From positions 54,163 through 118,162 of the forward strand of contig JAPPOG010000062.1 of the NCBI GenBank assembly GCA_028818225.1: a stretch of 64,000 nucleotides of DNA. The letters run 5' to 3'. The notes under the pieces were generated by a model. That model saw nothing but the letters and a program-made list of their open reading frames with translations. It had not been told where the DNA came from and ran no database searches. Below are positions 43,994 to 55,150 of the stretch, piece by piece. A program made the translations under genes and the position numbers. This stretch comes from Gammaproteobacteria bacterium. Its GTDB lineage: Bacteria > Pseudomonadota > Gammaproteobacteria > Pseudomonadales > Pseudohongiellaceae. Every line of letters begins with the position of its first letter. Position 1 is the first letter of the stretch.

Positions 43994-46219
43994 TTATATG
44001 GTTCTTATCTGGGTGTAGTCCGTGTAACCCACGAGAATTTTTTCGATGCCGTCTTGTTTACGTGTACGCATCCCCGATCTAACCGCTGCGGAGTGTATTT
44101 CCGCTGCAGGAGCCTGCCTAAGAATCATCTTCTTAATTTCCGGCGTACTCATCAATAATTCATGCACACCCATTCGTCCGCGATAACCGGTATCAAGACA
44201 ATCCATGCAACCAGGGGCTTTGTAAAGAGTAAATTCCCCTTTTTGAGAAAATCCCTTCTCCCATTCTTTTAGTTGAGCTTCTATTTCCTCTTTATTTGGT
44301 GCCGCCCGTGCTGCATCTTCGATGCTTTCACGCACATATTCGGTCGCCAGAAACTCAAGTTCGTCCTTTTCCGGAACGTAAGGCTTCTTGCATGACGTAC
44401 AAAGTGTTTTAGTCAGTCGTTGCGATAAGACGCCAATCATCGCATCCGCAAAATTGAATGGATCCATGTCCATATCCAATAATCTAATTATGGTTTCAGC
44501 GGCACTGTTTGTGTGAAGAGTGGAAAGCACAAGGTGGCCAGTTAAAGATGCTTCAATCGCCGTACCGGCAGTTTCACTATCTCTCATCTCACCGATCATA
44601 ATTATATCGGGATCAGCACGAAGGAAGGCCCGCATAGCGCCCGCAAACGTCATCCCTATTTTTTCATTTACTTCTACCTGTCTCAGTCCTGCCTGTGTGA
44701 TCTCAACCGGATCTTCTGCGGTCCAGATTTTTCGTTCCGACGAGTTAAGGTAATTAAGGATAGAGTGCAGTGTTGTACTCTTACCAGAACCTGTAGGACC
44801 ACAAACAAGAAATAGACCATATGGTTTGCTAACCCCTGCAAGCAAGTTATCAAGATTTCTCGAACTCAGACCGATGGCATTAACAGGCATGCATTTGCCG
44901 CTAGTGAGAATACGAATGACTACATCTTCCAGGCCTCCAGAAGTTGGAATAGTCGCAACACGTAATTCAACATCTACTGGGGCAAAATGCCGGAAGTTAA
45001 TCTTTCCGTCTTGGGGTTTGCTTTTGTTTGATATATCAAGGTGGGCCATAACCTTAATACGGGAAACTAGCGCACTGCGATATTTCGCTGGAAATTTATA
45101 ATAGACAGACATTACGCCGTCCTTTCTGAACCGCACCAAAACCTTTTGCTTGCCCATTCCAGGTTCGATATGAATGTCTGATACTTTCTGACGATGGCCG
45201 TCCTCGATAATTTTATTTACAACTTTTACGACGATATTATCCGTGACTTGCTGCGTTTCAACAGCCGAAAATATTGTCGGATCATAATCTTCATCTTCCT
45301 CATCGTTTTCAAACTCTTCTTCCATGTCCTCCATAGAAGATTCGATGTCTTCAGAAGAATAATAAAATTGCAACGCCCAGTTGATATCCTCAGGTGACGC
45401 CATCACTGGTTCTACATATTTATTAATATTAAAACTCAGGGCATCGGTAATCTGCCAGTCCATTGGGTTTTCGATGGCAACTACAATTTTGCCTTCATAA
45501 ACATAGAGAGGGACTACTTTGTGTTTAAATGCAATAGCGGCCGTAAGCATGCGTATAACTTCCGGCTCTACAATGAATTCACGCAAGTTAATAAATGGAA
45601 TACCAAGTTTCTTCGCCAGGGCTTGCTGAATTTCCTCTTTGTGAATTACACCACGATCAACCAGAATCTCACCTAAGGCGCCGCTACGCTTTTTCTTCTG
45701 CGCTTTTAACGCTTCAGTTAGCTGTGCTTCTGAAACCAGGTCTTCGCCAATAAGAATCTCACCCAGTTTCAGATTCGGCATATTCTTCTGGCGAGCGAGA
45801 GCTGATTCCAGCTCCGAGGCGTCTACTATCTTTTGTGTTACCAGATATTCACCCAGCAGGCGTGAGCGTTCTTCTTGCTGATCCTGCAGCGCAGTATCTA
45901 CAACCTCCTGAGTAACAATATTTTCTTCAACCAGCATCTCGCCTATCTGGCCACCGATGATATGGTTTTCAATAGCTGCTTTGGCTACAAACAAGTGTGT
46001 GCAGTAACGCCATTTGCGACCGACTTTAGTTTGTTCATAAAGATGAACTCCGTTCTTGTCCGTTCGGGTTCCAAACGTTTTACCGGTCAACTCTGTGCGA
46101 TCTTTAAAATAGACTTCGAAACTTCTAGCTTCCGCATCAACATTGATCCTGGATGCTGGATCATTACTCAGCATAAGCTGATAGGGTTTCTCCAGGCGCA
46201 GGTATTTCAATGTGCTCAT
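43994..46219 (-). CDS. GspE/PilB-type secretion or pilus ATPase
   Basis: 741 residues. Three N-terminal GspE-N/MshEN-like repeats (about 95-230; GEMLVEENIVTQEVVDTAL, GEILIGEDLVSEAQLTEAL and GEILVDRGVIHKEEIQQAL) bind nucleotide second messengers or ATPase partners in relatives. The ATPase core shows Walker A GPTGSGKST (about 474-482), Asp box, Walker B IIMIGEMRDSETA and the zinc-finger CTSCKKPY/CMDCLDTGYRGR. An N-terminal region before the repeats and an acidic stretch (EDMEEEFENDEEDED) are extra. It drives pilus assembly or type II secretion; pilC/D or gsp genes are not in the window. Confidence 0.88.
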   Translation of the reverse strand: MSTLKYLRLEKPYQLMLSNDPASRINVDAEARSFEVYFKDRTELTGKTFGTRTDKNGVHLYEQTKVGRKWRYCTHLFVAKAAIENHIIGGQIGEMLVEENIVTQEVVDTALQDQQEERSRLLGEYLVTQKIVDASELESALARQKNMPNLKLGEILIGEDLVSEAQLTEALKAQKKKRSGALGEILVDRGVIHKEEIQQALAKKLGIPFINLREFIVEPEVIRMLTAAIAFKHKVVPLYVYEGKIVVAIENPMDWQITDALSFNINKYVEPVMASPEDINWALQFYYSSEDIESSMEDMEEEFENDEEDEDYDPTIFSAVETQQVTDNIVVKVVNKIIEDGHRQKVSDIHIEPGMGKQKVLVRFRKDGVMSVYYKFPAKYRSALVSRIKVMAHLDISNKSKPQDGKINFRHFAPVDVELRVATIPTSGGLEDVVIRILTSGKCMPVNAIGLSSRNLDNLLAGVSKPYGLFLVCGPTGSGKSTTLHSILNYLNSSERKIWTAEDPVEITQAGLRQVEVNEKIGMTFAGAMRAFLRADPDIIMIGEMRDSETAGTAIEASLTGHLVLSTLHTNSAAETIIRLLDMDMDPFNFADAMIGVLSQRLTKTLCTSCKKPYVPEKDELEFLATEYVRESIEDAARAAPNKEEIEAQLKEWEKGFSQKGEFTLYKAPGCMDCLDTGYRGRMGVHELLMSTPEIKKMILRQAPAAEIHSAAVRSGMRTRKQDGIEKILVGYTDYTQIRTI

Positions 46220-46306
46220 GTCTACTTAAGTTGGCACTACCGCACGAGGTTCTAAAATTGTTATTTCTTCATTGGTCGCGCTAAAGGCCAGGAGCTTACC
46301 CTTTAT

Positions 46307-46486
46307 TCAGGTGTTATTCGTAAGCTCTACGGTTACAGAAGTTTTATCGTAGTCCGGCCCACCATGGACTTCAGAGAAAGGGGGTGGTTGAAGATCAATC
46401 GCGACGGCACTTGAAGAGCCGCCGCCTTTGGACTCGAATTCTATCGTTTCAATTTCTGCTGCCGCTTCTGCGGTTTCTGCTTGCAT
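46307..46486 (-). CDS. small hypothetical protein (59 aa) upstream of the GspE-like gene
   Basis: From ATG 46486 with AGAGG 6 bp upstream the frame reads MQAETAEAAAEIETIEFESK and then AVAIDLQPPPFSEVHGGPDY before TGA. It is acidic and Gly/Pro rich, without transmembrane segments. It lies 88 bp before the GspE-like gene on the same strand and could be cotranscribed. No family is recognised. Confidence 0.45.
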   Translation of the reverse strand: MQAETAEAAAEIETIEFESKGGGSSSAVAIDLQPPPFSEVHGGPDYDKTSVTVELTNNT

Positions 46487-46735
46487 GGTTAGCCTCTGGC
46501 TCTATACCTGATATGGGCCAATCTTTCTGAATCGGCTTAGACAGTACAATGAGCCGCAAAGCCGCGTCATTACAGGCTTCTATCGACCAATCACTTTAGC
46601 AGGTTATAGAAACCGGTACAATTTGTACGTCTTTTAAGGGGGTATCATTGAATGCTTGCAGACCCTACAATATCAGGACTTTGCTAGTTTTAAAGCCCTG
46701 CGCTCAGATTAGGCTCATTGTCCCTTTCTTTAGTT

Positions 46736-47626
46736 TTATTTAGAAAGTATAGCAATTCCCGGGAATCTACCGGTAGTCATGCCAACTCCCATGAGCACCA
46801 GCATACCGCCAAAGAACATGAATAATGTGATGCTCTCCGCAAGAAAGAGATTTCCCCATAAGATACTGAAAATTGGGATCAAATAGGTGGTCATGATGGC
46901 CTGTTGAGAGCCAATTCTGGCGATTAAGCGATAGAACAGTATGTAGCCGAAACCAGTACAAACTACTCCAAGGGCCAGCACGCTGAGCCACACGCTACCC
47001 TGCGGCATGACCTCGGGTTGCTGGCCTAGCGCAAATGGCAGCAGAACAATGGTTGAAAAAAATAGTCCGCCTGCAGTGATTGTGACTCCGGAAACACCTT
47101 GAAGTTTGTTGGATACTATATTTAACGCAATCCCATACAGAACGCAGGCAAACAGGGCTGAAGGAATTGCCAGCTGGCTGGTAACTCCAGACGCCTCAGA
47201 AGGGTCGAACACCAAAACGACTACACCTAGAAATCCAACCATCAATCCGGCCAGTCCAATTCTGTGCAACCGTTGTTGATAGACTACGAACGCAATAATT
47301 GCGGTAAAGAATGGAACTGTGGCATTCATAATAGACAAGACACCTGCTCCCATGTTCAACGAGGAATAGGCGAAAAAGCAGAACGGAACTGCCATATTAA
47401 AAAGGCTCACGATAAAGATCATCTTCCAATGTTGCTTCAACTCGGCAAATTTTCCCATAAGCAAACACATAGGCATTAAGACTATTAGTCCGCTCGCTAC
47501 GCGTAGCTCGATCAGAAATACGGGACCAAACTCAGGTGAAGCTATTCTCAGAAACAGAAAGGATGATCCCCAAATCGCTGAGAGAATCAGTAGTTCTATG
47601 TAATCTCTGAGAGTCGCCTGTTGCAT
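46736..47626 (-). CDS. DMT family (EamA) transporter
   Basis: 296 residues with ten membrane helices in two EamA repeats. LLILSAIWGSSFLFLRIA opens the first and the second has a matching FGYILFYRLIARIG segment. Probably an exporter of an amino acid or metabolite; the substrate is unknown. It is directly downstream (minus strand) of the alpha-operon terminator. Confidence 0.88.
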   Translation of the reverse strand: MQQATLRDYIELLILSAIWGSSFLFLRIASPEFGPVFLIELRVASGLIVLMPMCLLMGKFAELKQHWKMIFIVSLFNMAVPFCFFAYSSLNMGAGVLSIMNATVPFFTAIIAFVVYQQRLHRIGLAGLMVGFLGVVVLVFDPSEASGVTSQLAIPSALFACVLYGIALNIVSNKLQGVSGVTITAGGLFFSTIVLLPFALGQQPEVMPQGSVWLSVLALGVVCTGFGYILFYRLIARIGSQQAIMTTYLIPIFSILWGNLFLAESITLFMFFGGMLVLMGVGMTTGRFPGIAILSK

Positions 47627-47654
47627 TGAACTAATCGGGTATTTTTGAAATGCG

Positions 47655-47690
47655 AAAACAAAAAACCCGACCTACAGTGGTCGGGTTCTT
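47655..47690 (-). terminator. rho-independent terminator of the alpha operon
   Basis: AACCCGACC pairs with GGTCGGGTT around TACAGT; on the minus strand a TTTTTT run follows. It ends the ribosomal block. Confidence 0.85.
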
Positions 47691-47716
47691 CAAATCTAGT
47701 CGGAGTAAATAACTAA

Positions 47717-48130
47717 TTATTCCGCTTCTTCCGCCGCTTCCACGTTATCATCAATATCCTCTTCACTATGAATTGGACGATCAACTAACTCGACATAAGC
47801 CATTGGTGCTTTATCGCCGGCCCTTTCACCACATTTAAGAATGCGGATATATCCACCGGGACGATCTGCGTATCGAGGACCAAGTTCGGTGAAAAGTTTG
47901 CCTACAGTCGCCTTGTTGCGAGTGCGATCAAAAGCAAGGCGACGATTCGCCACGGAATCTTTCTTGGCAAGAGTGATTAGAGGTTCTGCAACCGAACGCA
48001 ATTCCTTCGCTTTCACCAAGGTAGTTTTGATTATTTCATGTTCCACCAGTGACGATGTCATGTTGCGAAACATTGCTGTGCGGTGCGGACTGTTCCGATT
48101 TAGTTGGCGACCGCTGTGTCGATGACGCAT
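47717..48130 (-). CDS. rplQ: 50S ribosomal protein L17
   Basis: 137 residues; [30 protein letters not shown] is the L17 N-terminus. Last gene of the alpha operon, 23 bp after rpoA. The C-terminal 25 residues are acidic and slightly longer than usual ([15 protein letters not shown]). Confidence 0.97.
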   Translation of the reverse strand: MRHRHSGRQLNRNSPHRTAMFRNMTSSLVEHEIIKTTLVKAKELRSVAEPLITLAKKDSVANRRLAFDRTRNKATVGKLFTELGPRYADRPGGYIRILKCGERAGDKAPMAYVELVDRPIHSEEDIDDNVEAAEEAE

Positions 48131-48153
48131 AGTCCTATATCCTTTGTCTCTTC

Positions 48154-49161
48154 CTAAGCTGCTCGATCGTCGGATTTAAGGCTTGATGGAGGCCAATTCT
48201 CAAGACGCAAGCCAAGAGACAGTCCACGTGTAGCCAGTACATCTTTGATCTCTGTCAGAGACTTCTTACCAAGGTTTGGAGTCTTAAGCAATTCAACTTC
48301 CGTGCGCTGAATTAAGTCTCCAATATAGTAAATGTCTTCTGCCTTCAAACAGTTTGCAGACCGAACTGTAAGTTCCAAATCATCAACTGGTCGTAACAGG
48401 ATAGGATCAATTTCATCTTCGAGTTCTTCAGGCTCCGCGATAATTTCGCTCTGAAGATCAACAAATACACTCAATTGATGCTGCAGAATTGTAGCCGCTC
48501 TACGTATGGCTTCTTCAGGTTCAATTGTTCCATTAGTTTCAAGATCAATAATGAGTTTATCAAGGTCAGTACGCTGCTCTACTCGCGCGTTCTCAACCGA
48601 GTAAGAAACTCTAATAACCGGGCTGTATGACGCATCCAATAGGAGCTTGCCTACGGAACGAGTTTCATCGTCTTCGGCAACACGACTATCCGCAGGGGAG
48701 TAACCTCGACCCTTGCGAACTGTTAAGCGCATATTTAACTCACCATTGCTATTTAGATTAGCGATGACATGATCAGGATTCACAATCTCCACATCATGAT
48801 CTTCTGCAATATCTCCTGCCGTGACAGTACCAGTACCTTTCTTGGAAAGTGTTAATACTGCTTCCTCATTGTTATTCAAGACTACTGCTACGCCTTTCAG
48901 GTTTAGCAATATCTCTATGACATCTTCCCGCACACCTTCAATTGTGCTGTATTCATGAACAACACCATCAATTTCAACTTCCTCTACCGCGCAACCTGGC
49001 ATTGATGAAAGCAGTATGCGACGCAGTGCATTTCCTAAAGTATGCCCAAAGCCACGCTCGAGCGGCTCCAAGACCACTTTGGAATGACACTTGTCGAATT
49101 CATCAACCTGTATCACTTGTGGTGTTAAGAAGTCTGATAAAGAAATTTGCATGTAATCCAC
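48154..49161 (-). CDS. rpoA: RNA polymerase subunit alpha
   Basis: 335 residues, normal length. The N-terminal domain ([30 protein letters not shown]) mediates dimerisation and assembly; the C-terminal domain (about 250-320; [36 protein letters not shown]) binds UP elements and activators. Confidence 0.98.
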   Translation of the reverse strand: MDYMQISLSDFLTPQVIQVDEFDKCHSKVVLEPLERGFGHTLGNALRRILLSSMPGCAVEEVEIDGVVHEYSTIEGVREDVIEILLNLKGVAVVLNNNEEAVLTLSKKGTGTVTAGDIAEDHDVEIVNPDHVIANLNSNGELNMRLTVRKGRGYSPADSRVAEDDETRSVGKLLLDASYSPVIRVSYSVENARVEQRTDLDKLIIDLETNGTIEPEEAIRRAATILQHQLSVFVDLQSEIIAEPEELEDEIDPILLRPVDDLELTVRSANCLKAEDIYYIGDLIQRTEVELLKTPNLGKKSLTEIKDVLATRGLSLGLRLENWPPSSLKSDDRAA

Positions 49162-49180
49162 CCTCTGTGTGATTAAGTCA

Positions 49181-49801
49181 CTACTTGGAATAAAGCTCGA
49201 CGATCAGATTTTCGTTAATTTCAGGAGGCAAATCCGCTCGATCTGGCTTGCGAGTGAACTGACCTTCCATCTTTGAAGAATCAACGGACACCCAATCTAC
49301 TTCAGAACGTTGAGCTGCCAGTTCCAATGCAGATTTAATTCTTAGCTGTTCCTTGGATTTTTGTCGTACGGCGACTACATCTCCTTCTGCTATCTGATAA
49401 GAAGGAATATTTACAACATCTCCGTTAACGCAAATGGATTTATGTGAAACAAGCTGGCGTGCTTCGGCACGGGTTGAACCAAAGCCCATTCGATAAACGA
49501 CGTTATCCAAACGACACTCTAACAGTTGCAACAGATTCTCACCGGTAGCACCTTTCAATCGCGCCGCTTCTTTGTAATAGCCACGGAACTGCTTCTCCAA
49601 TACGCCATATGTGCGACGTACTTTCTGTTTCTCACGAAGCTGAACACCGTAGTCCGAAAGACGGCCACGACGCTGACCGTGCTGGCCAGGAATTGTGTCG
49701 GTCTTGCACTTGCTGTCAATAGGACGAACACCGCTCTTTAAGAACAGATCCGTTCCTTCACGACGAGATAGCTTACACTTAGGGCCTAAATAACGGGCCA
49801 T
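49181..49801 (-). CDS. rpsD: 30S ribosomal protein S4
   Basis: 206 residues; [21 protein letters not shown] is the conserved N-terminus and the S4 RNA-binding domain spans about 95-160 ([25 protein letters not shown]). S4 binds 16S rRNA early in assembly and in relatives represses the alpha operon. Confidence 0.98.
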   Translation of the reverse strand: MARYLGPKCKLSRREGTDLFLKSGVRPIDSKCKTDTIPGQHGQRRGRLSDYGVQLREKQKVRRTYGVLEKQFRGYYKEAARLKGATGENLLQLLECRLDNVVYRMGFGSTRAEARQLVSHKSICVNGDVVNIPSYQIAEGDVVAVRQKSKEQLRIKSALELAAQRSEVDWVSVDSSKMEGQFTRKPDRADLPPEINENLIVELYSK

Positions 49802-49816
49802 ACTTTCTCTCCTAGT

Positions 49817-50206
49817 TTACACACGTCGCTTTTTAGGCGGACGGCAACCATTGTGTGGAATTGGGGTAACGTCAGTGATATTGCCCACTTTCAATCCACA
49901 AGTGTTTAATGCGCGAACTGCTGACTCGCGACCCGGACCAGGTCCGTTTACTTTCACATCTAAATTTTTCAGGCCATAGTTTTCAATAGCCTGCTTACCT
50001 GCTTTTTCAGCTGCAACCTGGGCAGCGAAAGGAGTACTCTTTCTTGAACCACGGAAACCAGACCCACCGGCTGTGGCCCAGGCAAGCGCGTTACCCTGAC
50101 GATCAGTAATCGTGATGATGGTGTTATTGAAAGAAGCGTGTATGAACGCGATGCCATCTATAACGGTACTGCGAGCCTTCTTCTTTGCTGTCTTGGGAGT
50201 CGCCAT
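49817..50206 (-). CDS. rpsK: 30S ribosomal protein S11
   Basis: 129 residues, usual length. [45 protein letters not shown] is the conserved core. S11 binds the 690 loop at the platform. It is followed by S4 at 15 bp. Confidence 0.98.
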   Translation of the reverse strand: MATPKTAKKKARSTVIDGIAFIHASFNNTIITITDRQGNALAWATAGGSGFRGSRKSTPFAAQVAAEKAGKQAIENYGLKNLDVKVNGPGPGRESAVRALNTCGLKVGNITDVTPIPHNGCRPPKKRRV

Positions 50207-50209
50207 CTT

Positions 50210-50566
50210 TTACTTCCTGATTGGTTTGCGAGGACCCTTGCGAGTTCGCGCATTAGTTTTGGTTCTTTGTCCGCGCACGGGCAAAGAGCGTCGATGACGA
50301 ATTCCCCGGTTACAACCCAGATCCATCAATCGCTTAATGTTCATTGAGACTTCACGGCGCAGATCACCCTCAGTTGGGACTTTTGCCACTTCAGCGCGAA
50401 TACCATCGAGCTGTTCCGGACTCAAATCTGATACTTTAGTAGATGGCTCAATACCAGTTGCTTCGCAAATGCTCTTGGCAGTGGTTGGACCAATGCCATA
50501 CACATAACTCAATGAAATTACGATATGCTTGTTGTCTGGTATGTTAACCCCGGCAATACGTGCCAT
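50210..50566 (-). CDS. rpsM: 30S ribosomal protein S13
   Basis: 118 residues. [25 protein letters not shown] is the N-terminus and [28 protein letters not shown] the basic tail that contacts tRNA. It has a 3-bp gap to rpsK. Confidence 0.98.
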   Translation of the reverse strand: MARIAGVNIPDNKHIVISLSYVYGIGPTTAKSICEATGIEPSTKVSDLSPEQLDGIRAEVAKVPTEGDLRREVSMNIKRLMDLGCNRGIRHRRSLPVRGQRTKTNARTRKGPRKPIRK

Positions 50567-50590
50567 AGATTTACTCCGTTATCTCTCGCC

Positions 50591-50707
50591 CTAGCCCTGA
50601 CGCTGCTTGTGTCGGGGTTCAGCGCTACAAATTACTCGTACCGAACCGTTACGGCGAATAACCTTACAGTTTCGGCAAATCTTTTTTACTGATGCTCTTA
50701 CTTTCAT
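50591..50707 (-). CDS. rpmJ: 50S ribosomal protein L36
   Basis: 38 residues, [19 protein letters not shown], then a [12 protein letters not shown] end. It keeps the zinc ligands C11, C14, C27 and H33 (zinc-containing form). It is too short for common ORF thresholds and starts 24 bp after secY ends. Confidence 0.97.
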   Translation of the reverse strand: MKVRASVKKICRNCKVIRRNGSVRVICSAEPRHKQRQG

Positions 50708-50730
50708 CTTCCTGCTCCTCTAGCTTATGG

Positions 50731-52056
50731 CTAGATTCCACTCCTGCCGTAATTACCTAATTTGGACTTCTTCATCAGTGAATCGTATTGATGTGACATC
50801 AAATGCGATTGCACTTGCGACCAGAAATCCATGGTTACCACCACAGAAATAAGTAATGCTGTTCCACCCAGGTTGAATGGCACGTTCGCCATCATCTGCA
50901 TGAAATTTGGTAACAAACAAACCAGGGTAATGTAGATCGCTCCAAACATGGTGAGGCGAGTAATAACGCCGTCGATGTACTTCGCAGTTTGCTCACCAGG
51001 TCTAATTCCTGGAATAAACGCGCCTGACCGTTTCAGGTTTTCTGCCACATCCCTCGGATTAAAGACAAGGGCAGTATAGAAGAAGCAGAAAAATATAATC
51101 ATGGCGCTAAAAATAATGATGTATAGCGGTTGCCCCGGACCTATAAGCAGGGCCAAATCCTGCAACCACTCAGCACCTTCCGATTGACCAAACCACTGAC
51201 CCAGAGACGCCGGAAACAATAAGATTGAGCTGGCAAAAATCGCTGGAATCACACCGGCCATGTTGATTTTTAATGGTAGATGGCTGGCCTGAGCCTGGTA
51301 CATCTTGCGGCCTTGCTGACGCTTGGCATAGTTAACAGTTATGCGACGCTGTGCCCGCTCTACATATACGATGCCAGCAACCACACCGACTGCTACTAGC
51401 GCAACTACTAACAGCAGCACCCCACTAATCTGGCCTTCATAGGCCTGGGTCAGAGACGTACCAACTGCTGCCGGGAATAACGCAACAATACCGGCGAAGA
51501 TGAGCATCGATATGCCGTTTCCGATACCTTTTTCCGTAATTTGTTCCCCTAACCACATAAGGAACATGGCACCTGTCACCAACGAGATAATAGCGGTCAG
51601 GTTAAAGGCCAGCCCCGGGTTATAAGCCATCGGTGACAGGAGACCAACAGTCATACCTGTTCCCTGCACCGTTGCCAGTACCAGCGCACCATAACGCGTG
51701 TACTGTGTAATCTTACGTCGACCAGATTCTCCTTCTTTCTTTAACTGATCTAATTGCGGACTCACTGCAGTCAGCAACTGCATGATGATTGAAGCTGAGA
51801 TGTAAGGCATTATGCCAAGGGCGACAATGCTCATGCGCTCCAGAGCGCCGCCAGAAAACATATTAAACAGACCAGCAAAGGTGCCTTCATTCTGGGCGAA
51901 GAAAGCCTGCAGTTGTAATGGGTCTATTCCAGGCACAGGGATGTGGGTGCCTACTCGATAAACGAAGATGGCAAACAACAGGAACAACAGGCGCGCCTTC
52001 AGCTCGCCGAGGCCGGCGCCTATATTCTCAGGATTGATGTTTGGTTTATTTGCCAT
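50731..52056 (-). CDS. secY: protein translocase subunit SecY
   Basis: 441 residues with ten membrane helices; [16 protein letters not shown] in the first loop and the conserved cytosolic loop [12 protein letters not shown] are typical. It forms the SecYEG channel with SecE and SecG. It sits in the spc operon between L15 and L36. Confidence 0.98.
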   Translation of the reverse strand: MANKPNINPENIGAGLGELKARLLFLLFAIFVYRVGTHIPVPGIDPLQLQAFFAQNEGTFAGLFNMFSGGALERMSIVALGIMPYISASIIMQLLTAVSPQLDQLKKEGESGRRKITQYTRYGALVLATVQGTGMTVGLLSPMAYNPGLAFNLTAIISLVTGAMFLMWLGEQITEKGIGNGISMLIFAGIVALFPAAVGTSLTQAYEGQISGVLLLVVALVAVGVVAGIVYVERAQRRITVNYAKRQQGRKMYQAQASHLPLKINMAGVIPAIFASSILLFPASLGQWFGQSEGAEWLQDLALLIGPGQPLYIIIFSAMIIFFCFFYTALVFNPRDVAENLKRSGAFIPGIRPGEQTAKYIDGVITRLTMFGAIYITLVCLLPNFMQMMANVPFNLGGTALLISVVVTMDFWSQVQSHLMSHQYDSLMKKSKLGNYGRSGI

Positions 52057-52101
52057 TTCTGTTTATTACTTCTTTATAAATCAATAGAAACGAGAATCCG
52101 G

Positions 52102-52710
52102 TTACTCTTCGTCTTTCTTTTCTTCTTTTTCCTCTTCACTCGAAACTTCTTCTGAAGATTCTGCTTTCGGCTCTTCTGCAGGAGCATCTTCTGTCTTGGC
52201 CTCAGCTTTTTCTTCTGTCTTTGGGGCCGCCTTCGCTTTCCTGGCTGGTTTCGCTGCCTCTTTTGCCACAGTTTCTACCACCTTGCCGCCGGCTTTTTCG
52301 ATGGCCTCACGAGCACCTTTTGATACAGCAACATTTCCACCTTCAACTGTAACTTTTTTAGTTACATCGCCAGAAAGCATAATCTTTACTCGCTTTTTGT
52401 TAGCTGAGATAACACCAGCTTTTTTAAGGCTTTCAACGGTTATTAAGTCGCCTTCAACCTTATTCAACTCTGAAGTACGAACTTCCGCAGTAATACGACC
52501 AACTCGCGAGCTAAAGCCATACTTAGGCAGACGCATTTGCAAAGGCATTTGACCGCCTTCAAAGCCTGGTTTAACAGTGCCACCACTGCGTGACTTCTGG
52601 CCTTTATGGCCAGTTCCACATGTCTTTCCCCATCCGCTACCGATACCACGACCAACGCGTTTCTTCGCTTTGGTGCTGCCTGCAGCCGGCCTTAAAGTAT
52701 TTAGTTGCAT
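52102..52710 (-). CDS. rplO: 50S ribosomal protein L15 with acidic C-terminal tail
   Basis: 202 residues against about 144 for the family. The conserved part ([39 protein letters not shown] onwards) ends near residue 142; about 60 residues of Ala/Lys/Glu follow ([21 protein letters not shown], then a Glu-rich end [18 protein letters not shown]). The tail is mixed charge, probably disordered. No internal stop or frameshift is seen. Confidence 0.96.
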   Translation of the reverse strand: MQLNTLRPAAGSTKAKKRVGRGIGSGWGKTCGTGHKGQKSRSGGTVKPGFEGGQMPLQMRLPKYGFSSRVGRITAEVRTSELNKVEGDLITVESLKKAGVISANKKRVKIMLSGDVTKKVTVEGGNVAVSKGAREAIEKAGGKVVETVAKEAAKPARKAKAAPKTEEKAEAKTEDAPAEEPKAESSEEVSSEEEKEEKKDEE

Positions 52711-52712
52711 GA

Positions 52713-52904
52713 TTAACTCTCACCTTCAACGGCTAACATATAATTAACCTTATTGATCATGCCGCGCACTGCTGGAGTATCTTCCACTTCAACAGATTGA
52801 TGCATACGCCGTAATCCAAGCCCCTGTAAACAAAGCTTGTGCCTGGGCAATGTACCAATCGGGCTCTTTACCAGAGTAACTTTGACAGTTTTCTTCTTTG
52901 CCAC
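52713..52904 (-). CDS. rpmD: 50S ribosomal protein L30
   Basis: 63 residues; [36 protein letters not shown] is the family sequence. It lies 2 bp before rplO, as usual in the spc operon. Confidence 0.97.
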   Translation of the reverse strand: MAKKKTVKVTLVKSPIGTLPRHKLCLQGLGLRRMHQSVEVEDTPAVRGMINKVNYMLAVEGES

Positions 52905-52923
52905 CGTTTAATTCCTTATCTAC

Positions 52924-53433
52924 CTAGCCCACGATCTCTTCGACCGACTTTCCGCGCTTAACGGCAATATCTTCTGGCGAACGCATGTCTCTCAAACCTT
53001 TAAATGTTGCTTGTACAACATTCACCGGGTTAGTAGAGCCATAGCATTTTGCCAATACATTCTGCACACCAGCTAATTCCAGAATCGCACGCATGGCACC
53101 ACCGGCGATTACACCAGTACCTTCCGAGGCTGGCTGCATATACACTTTCGAGGCGCCATGACGAGATTTGATTGGGTATTGCAAAGTGTGCCCATCCAGG
53201 GAAACAGTGATCATATTGCGTCGTGCAGATTCCATAGCCTTTTGAATTGCCAATGGAACTTCACGAGCTTTACCGCGGCCAAATCCAACACGACCATTGC
53301 CATCACCTACTGCAGTTAATGCGGTAAAACCGAATATGCGACCACCCTTAACTACCTTGGCTACACGATTCACTTGAATAAGTTTTTCCTGTAAACCTTC
53401 TTCGTTTTTACCTGGCTCGTCTTTAAATGCCAT
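52924..53433 (-). CDS. rpsE: 30S ribosomal protein S5
   Basis: 169 residues. The double-stranded RNA-binding part [39 protein letters not shown] and the [25 protein letters not shown] segment are intact. It is involved in decoding accuracy. Confidence 0.98.
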   Translation of the reverse strand: MAFKDEPGKNEEGLQEKLIQVNRVAKVVKGGRIFGFTALTAVGDGNGRVGFGRGKAREVPLAIQKAMESARRNMITVSLDGHTLQYPIKSRHGASKVYMQPASEGTGVIAGGAMRAILELAGVQNVLAKCYGSTNPVNVVQATFKGLRDMRSPEDIAVKRGKSVEEIVG

Positions 53434-53507
53434 ATTTTACAAACCTTTTATTTATTGGCTGGCGTCAATCAACGACCAGTCCAAAGTCAGAATCCTTATC
53501 GTTTCCC

Positions 53508-53858
53508 TTAGAATTTCAATCCGCCTTCACGTGCTGCATCCGCCAAGGCTTTGACACGACCATGATAGGCATAACCAGATCGATCAAAAGCCACCTCTTC
53601 GATTCCGGCTTTCTTTGCTCGTTCTGCTATTAATGTTCCAACCTTTCCTGCAGCTTCTATATTGCCTGTAACACCTTTCCTGTTCTTCTTTTCAACAGTC
53701 GAGGCGCTTACGACGATTTCATCGCCAGTTGGCGAAATTATTTGTGCATATATATGCTGCGGCGAACGATAAACACAAAGTCGATTCATTCGCAGTTCAC
53801 TTATCTTTGCTCTAGCCCTTCTTGCTCTGCGCAAACGAGCTGTTTTCTTAACACTCAT
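53508..53858 (-). CDS. rplR: 50S ribosomal protein L18
   Basis: 116 residues from the ATG at 53858 ([17 protein letters not shown]), the usual N-terminus; the frame's longer start at 53906 overlaps the end of L6 and is not likely. Binds 5S rRNA. Confidence 0.97.
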   Translation of the reverse strand: MSVKKTARLRRARRARAKISELRMNRLCVYRSPQHIYAQIISPTGDEIVVSASTVEKKNRKGVTGNIEAAGKVGTLIAERAKKAGIEEVAFDRSGYAYHGRVKALADAAREGGLKF

Positions 53859-53868
53859 TATTAAAGCC

Positions 53869-54402
53869 CTATTTCTTCTTCGCTTCTTTTCTATACACGC
53901 GTTCATCTGCGTAGCGAATACCTTTCCCTTTATAAGGTTCAGGTGGACGAAACTTTCTTAACTCGGCAGCGACCTGACCAACCAGTTGCTTATCCGCACC
54001 AGAAATTACAATTTCAGTCTGAGAAGGTGTTTCAGCTGTTACTCCATCAGGTAGCTGGTAATTTATTGGATGTGAGTACCCAACTGTCAAATTCACTGTC
54101 TTACCTGAAGCCTTGGCACGATAGCCTACACCCTGAAGCTCCAATTTCTTTTGAAATCCTTCACTAACACCTACAACCATATTGTTAATCAGTGAACGAA
54201 ATGTACCAGCAAGAGCTCCTGCCTGACGCGAACCATCTTTAGCGGAGACTTTCAAATCTTCTCCGTCCTGAGCGACAGTAACCAGATCATGAAGCGATAG
54301 GTTGAGATTACCTTTCGACCCCTTAACTGAAATAGCGCTATCACTTAAAGAGGCTTCAACACCTTTAGGCAGGGTTACTGGTGTGTTTGCTATTCTAGAC
54401 AT
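53869..54402 (-). CDS. rplF: 50S ribosomal protein L6
   Basis: 177 residues; [21 protein letters not shown] and the C-terminal [24 protein letters not shown] are diagnostic. It binds near the GTPase centre. Confidence 0.98.
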   Translation of the reverse strand: MSRIANTPVTLPKGVEASLSDSAISVKGSKGNLNLSLHDLVTVAQDGEDLKVSAKDGSRQAGALAGTFRSLINNMVVGVSEGFQKKLELQGVGYRAKASGKTVNLTVGYSHPINYQLPDGVTAETPSQTEIVISGADKQLVGQVAAELRKFRPPEPYKGKGIRYADERVYRKEAKKK

Positions 54403-54434
54403 CTTCTCGTTTCTCTTTACTTAATCAGCACTGA

Positions 54435-54830
54435 TTAAAAAACAGTGCAAAGTACCTCGCCACCAATACCAGCAGCCTCAGCCTGCCTATCTGTCATCAA
54501 TCCCTGGTTAGTTGACAGAATAGCGATACCCAAACCTGCTCGGTTCTTTGGCAAATTCTCTTTTCCTTTGTAATCGCGAAGACCCGGCCGGCTCACACGC
54601 TTGATCTCTTCAATCACCGGCGCTCCCTGAAAGTACTTAAGATCTATGCTGATTACAGCCTTGCCGTCTTCTTCACTGACGTCATAGCCATTAATATATC
54701 CTTCATCTTGCAGCACTTTACTTATCGCCACCTTAATTTTCGATGACGGACAGCTAACATTTGGCAGCTGCGCCATTTGTGCATTGCGAATGCGAGTAAA
54801 GAAATCTGCAATTGGATCTGACATGCTCAT
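54435..54830 (-). CDS. rpsH: 30S ribosomal protein S8
   Basis: 131 residues; [20 protein letters not shown] starts it and the end has [26 protein letters not shown], the S8 signature. In relatives S8 autoregulates the spc operon. Confidence 0.98.
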   Translation of the reverse strand: MSMSDPIADFFTRIRNAQMAQLPNVSCPSSKIKVAISKVLQDEGYINGYDVSEEDGKAVISIDLKYFQGAPVIEEIKRVSRPGLRDYKGKENLPKNRAGLGIAILSTNQGLMTDRQAEAAGIGGEVLCTVF

Positions 54831-54843
54831 ATTTCTTCCCTCA

Positions 54844-55149
54844 CTACCAACTTGCCTTGGTCAGACCAGGCACATCACCACGCATGGCTGCTTCGCGTAA
54901 TTTATTTCGACAAAGGCCAAACTTTCGATAAACGCCATGAGGACGGCCGGTAATCTGGCAACGGCGTTGCTGGCGACTTGGGCTCGCATCACGTGGCAGT
55001 TTCTGTAACTTCACTTGTGCTTGCCACTTGTCGTCATCAGATGCTTTCGGATCCCGCAGAATAGCGCGTAATACGGCACGCTTTTCCGCATACTTAGCCA
55101 CCATTCTGGCACGCTTATTCTCTCTGGCTATCATCGATGCTTTAGCCAT
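54844..55149 (-). CDS. rpsN: 30S ribosomal protein S14
   Basis: 101 residues from the ATG at 55149 ([24 protein letters not shown]); the longer frame start at 55224 lies in rplE. It is the long, zinc-free form (single Cys in [10 protein letters not shown], no CxxC pair). It starts 1 bp after the rplE stop. Confidence 0.97.
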   Translation of the reverse strand: MAKASMIARENKRARMVAKYAEKRAVLRAILRDPKASDDDKWQAQVKLQKLPRDASPSRQQRRCQITGRPHGVYRKFGLCRNKLREAAMRGDVPGLTKASW

Positions 55150-55150
55150 A

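Noticed and set aside
43853..44158. 101-residue plus-strand ORF over repeat copy 1
   Set aside because: It runs through the hairpin repeat and into the antisense of the GspE-like gene; composition does not look like a protein.
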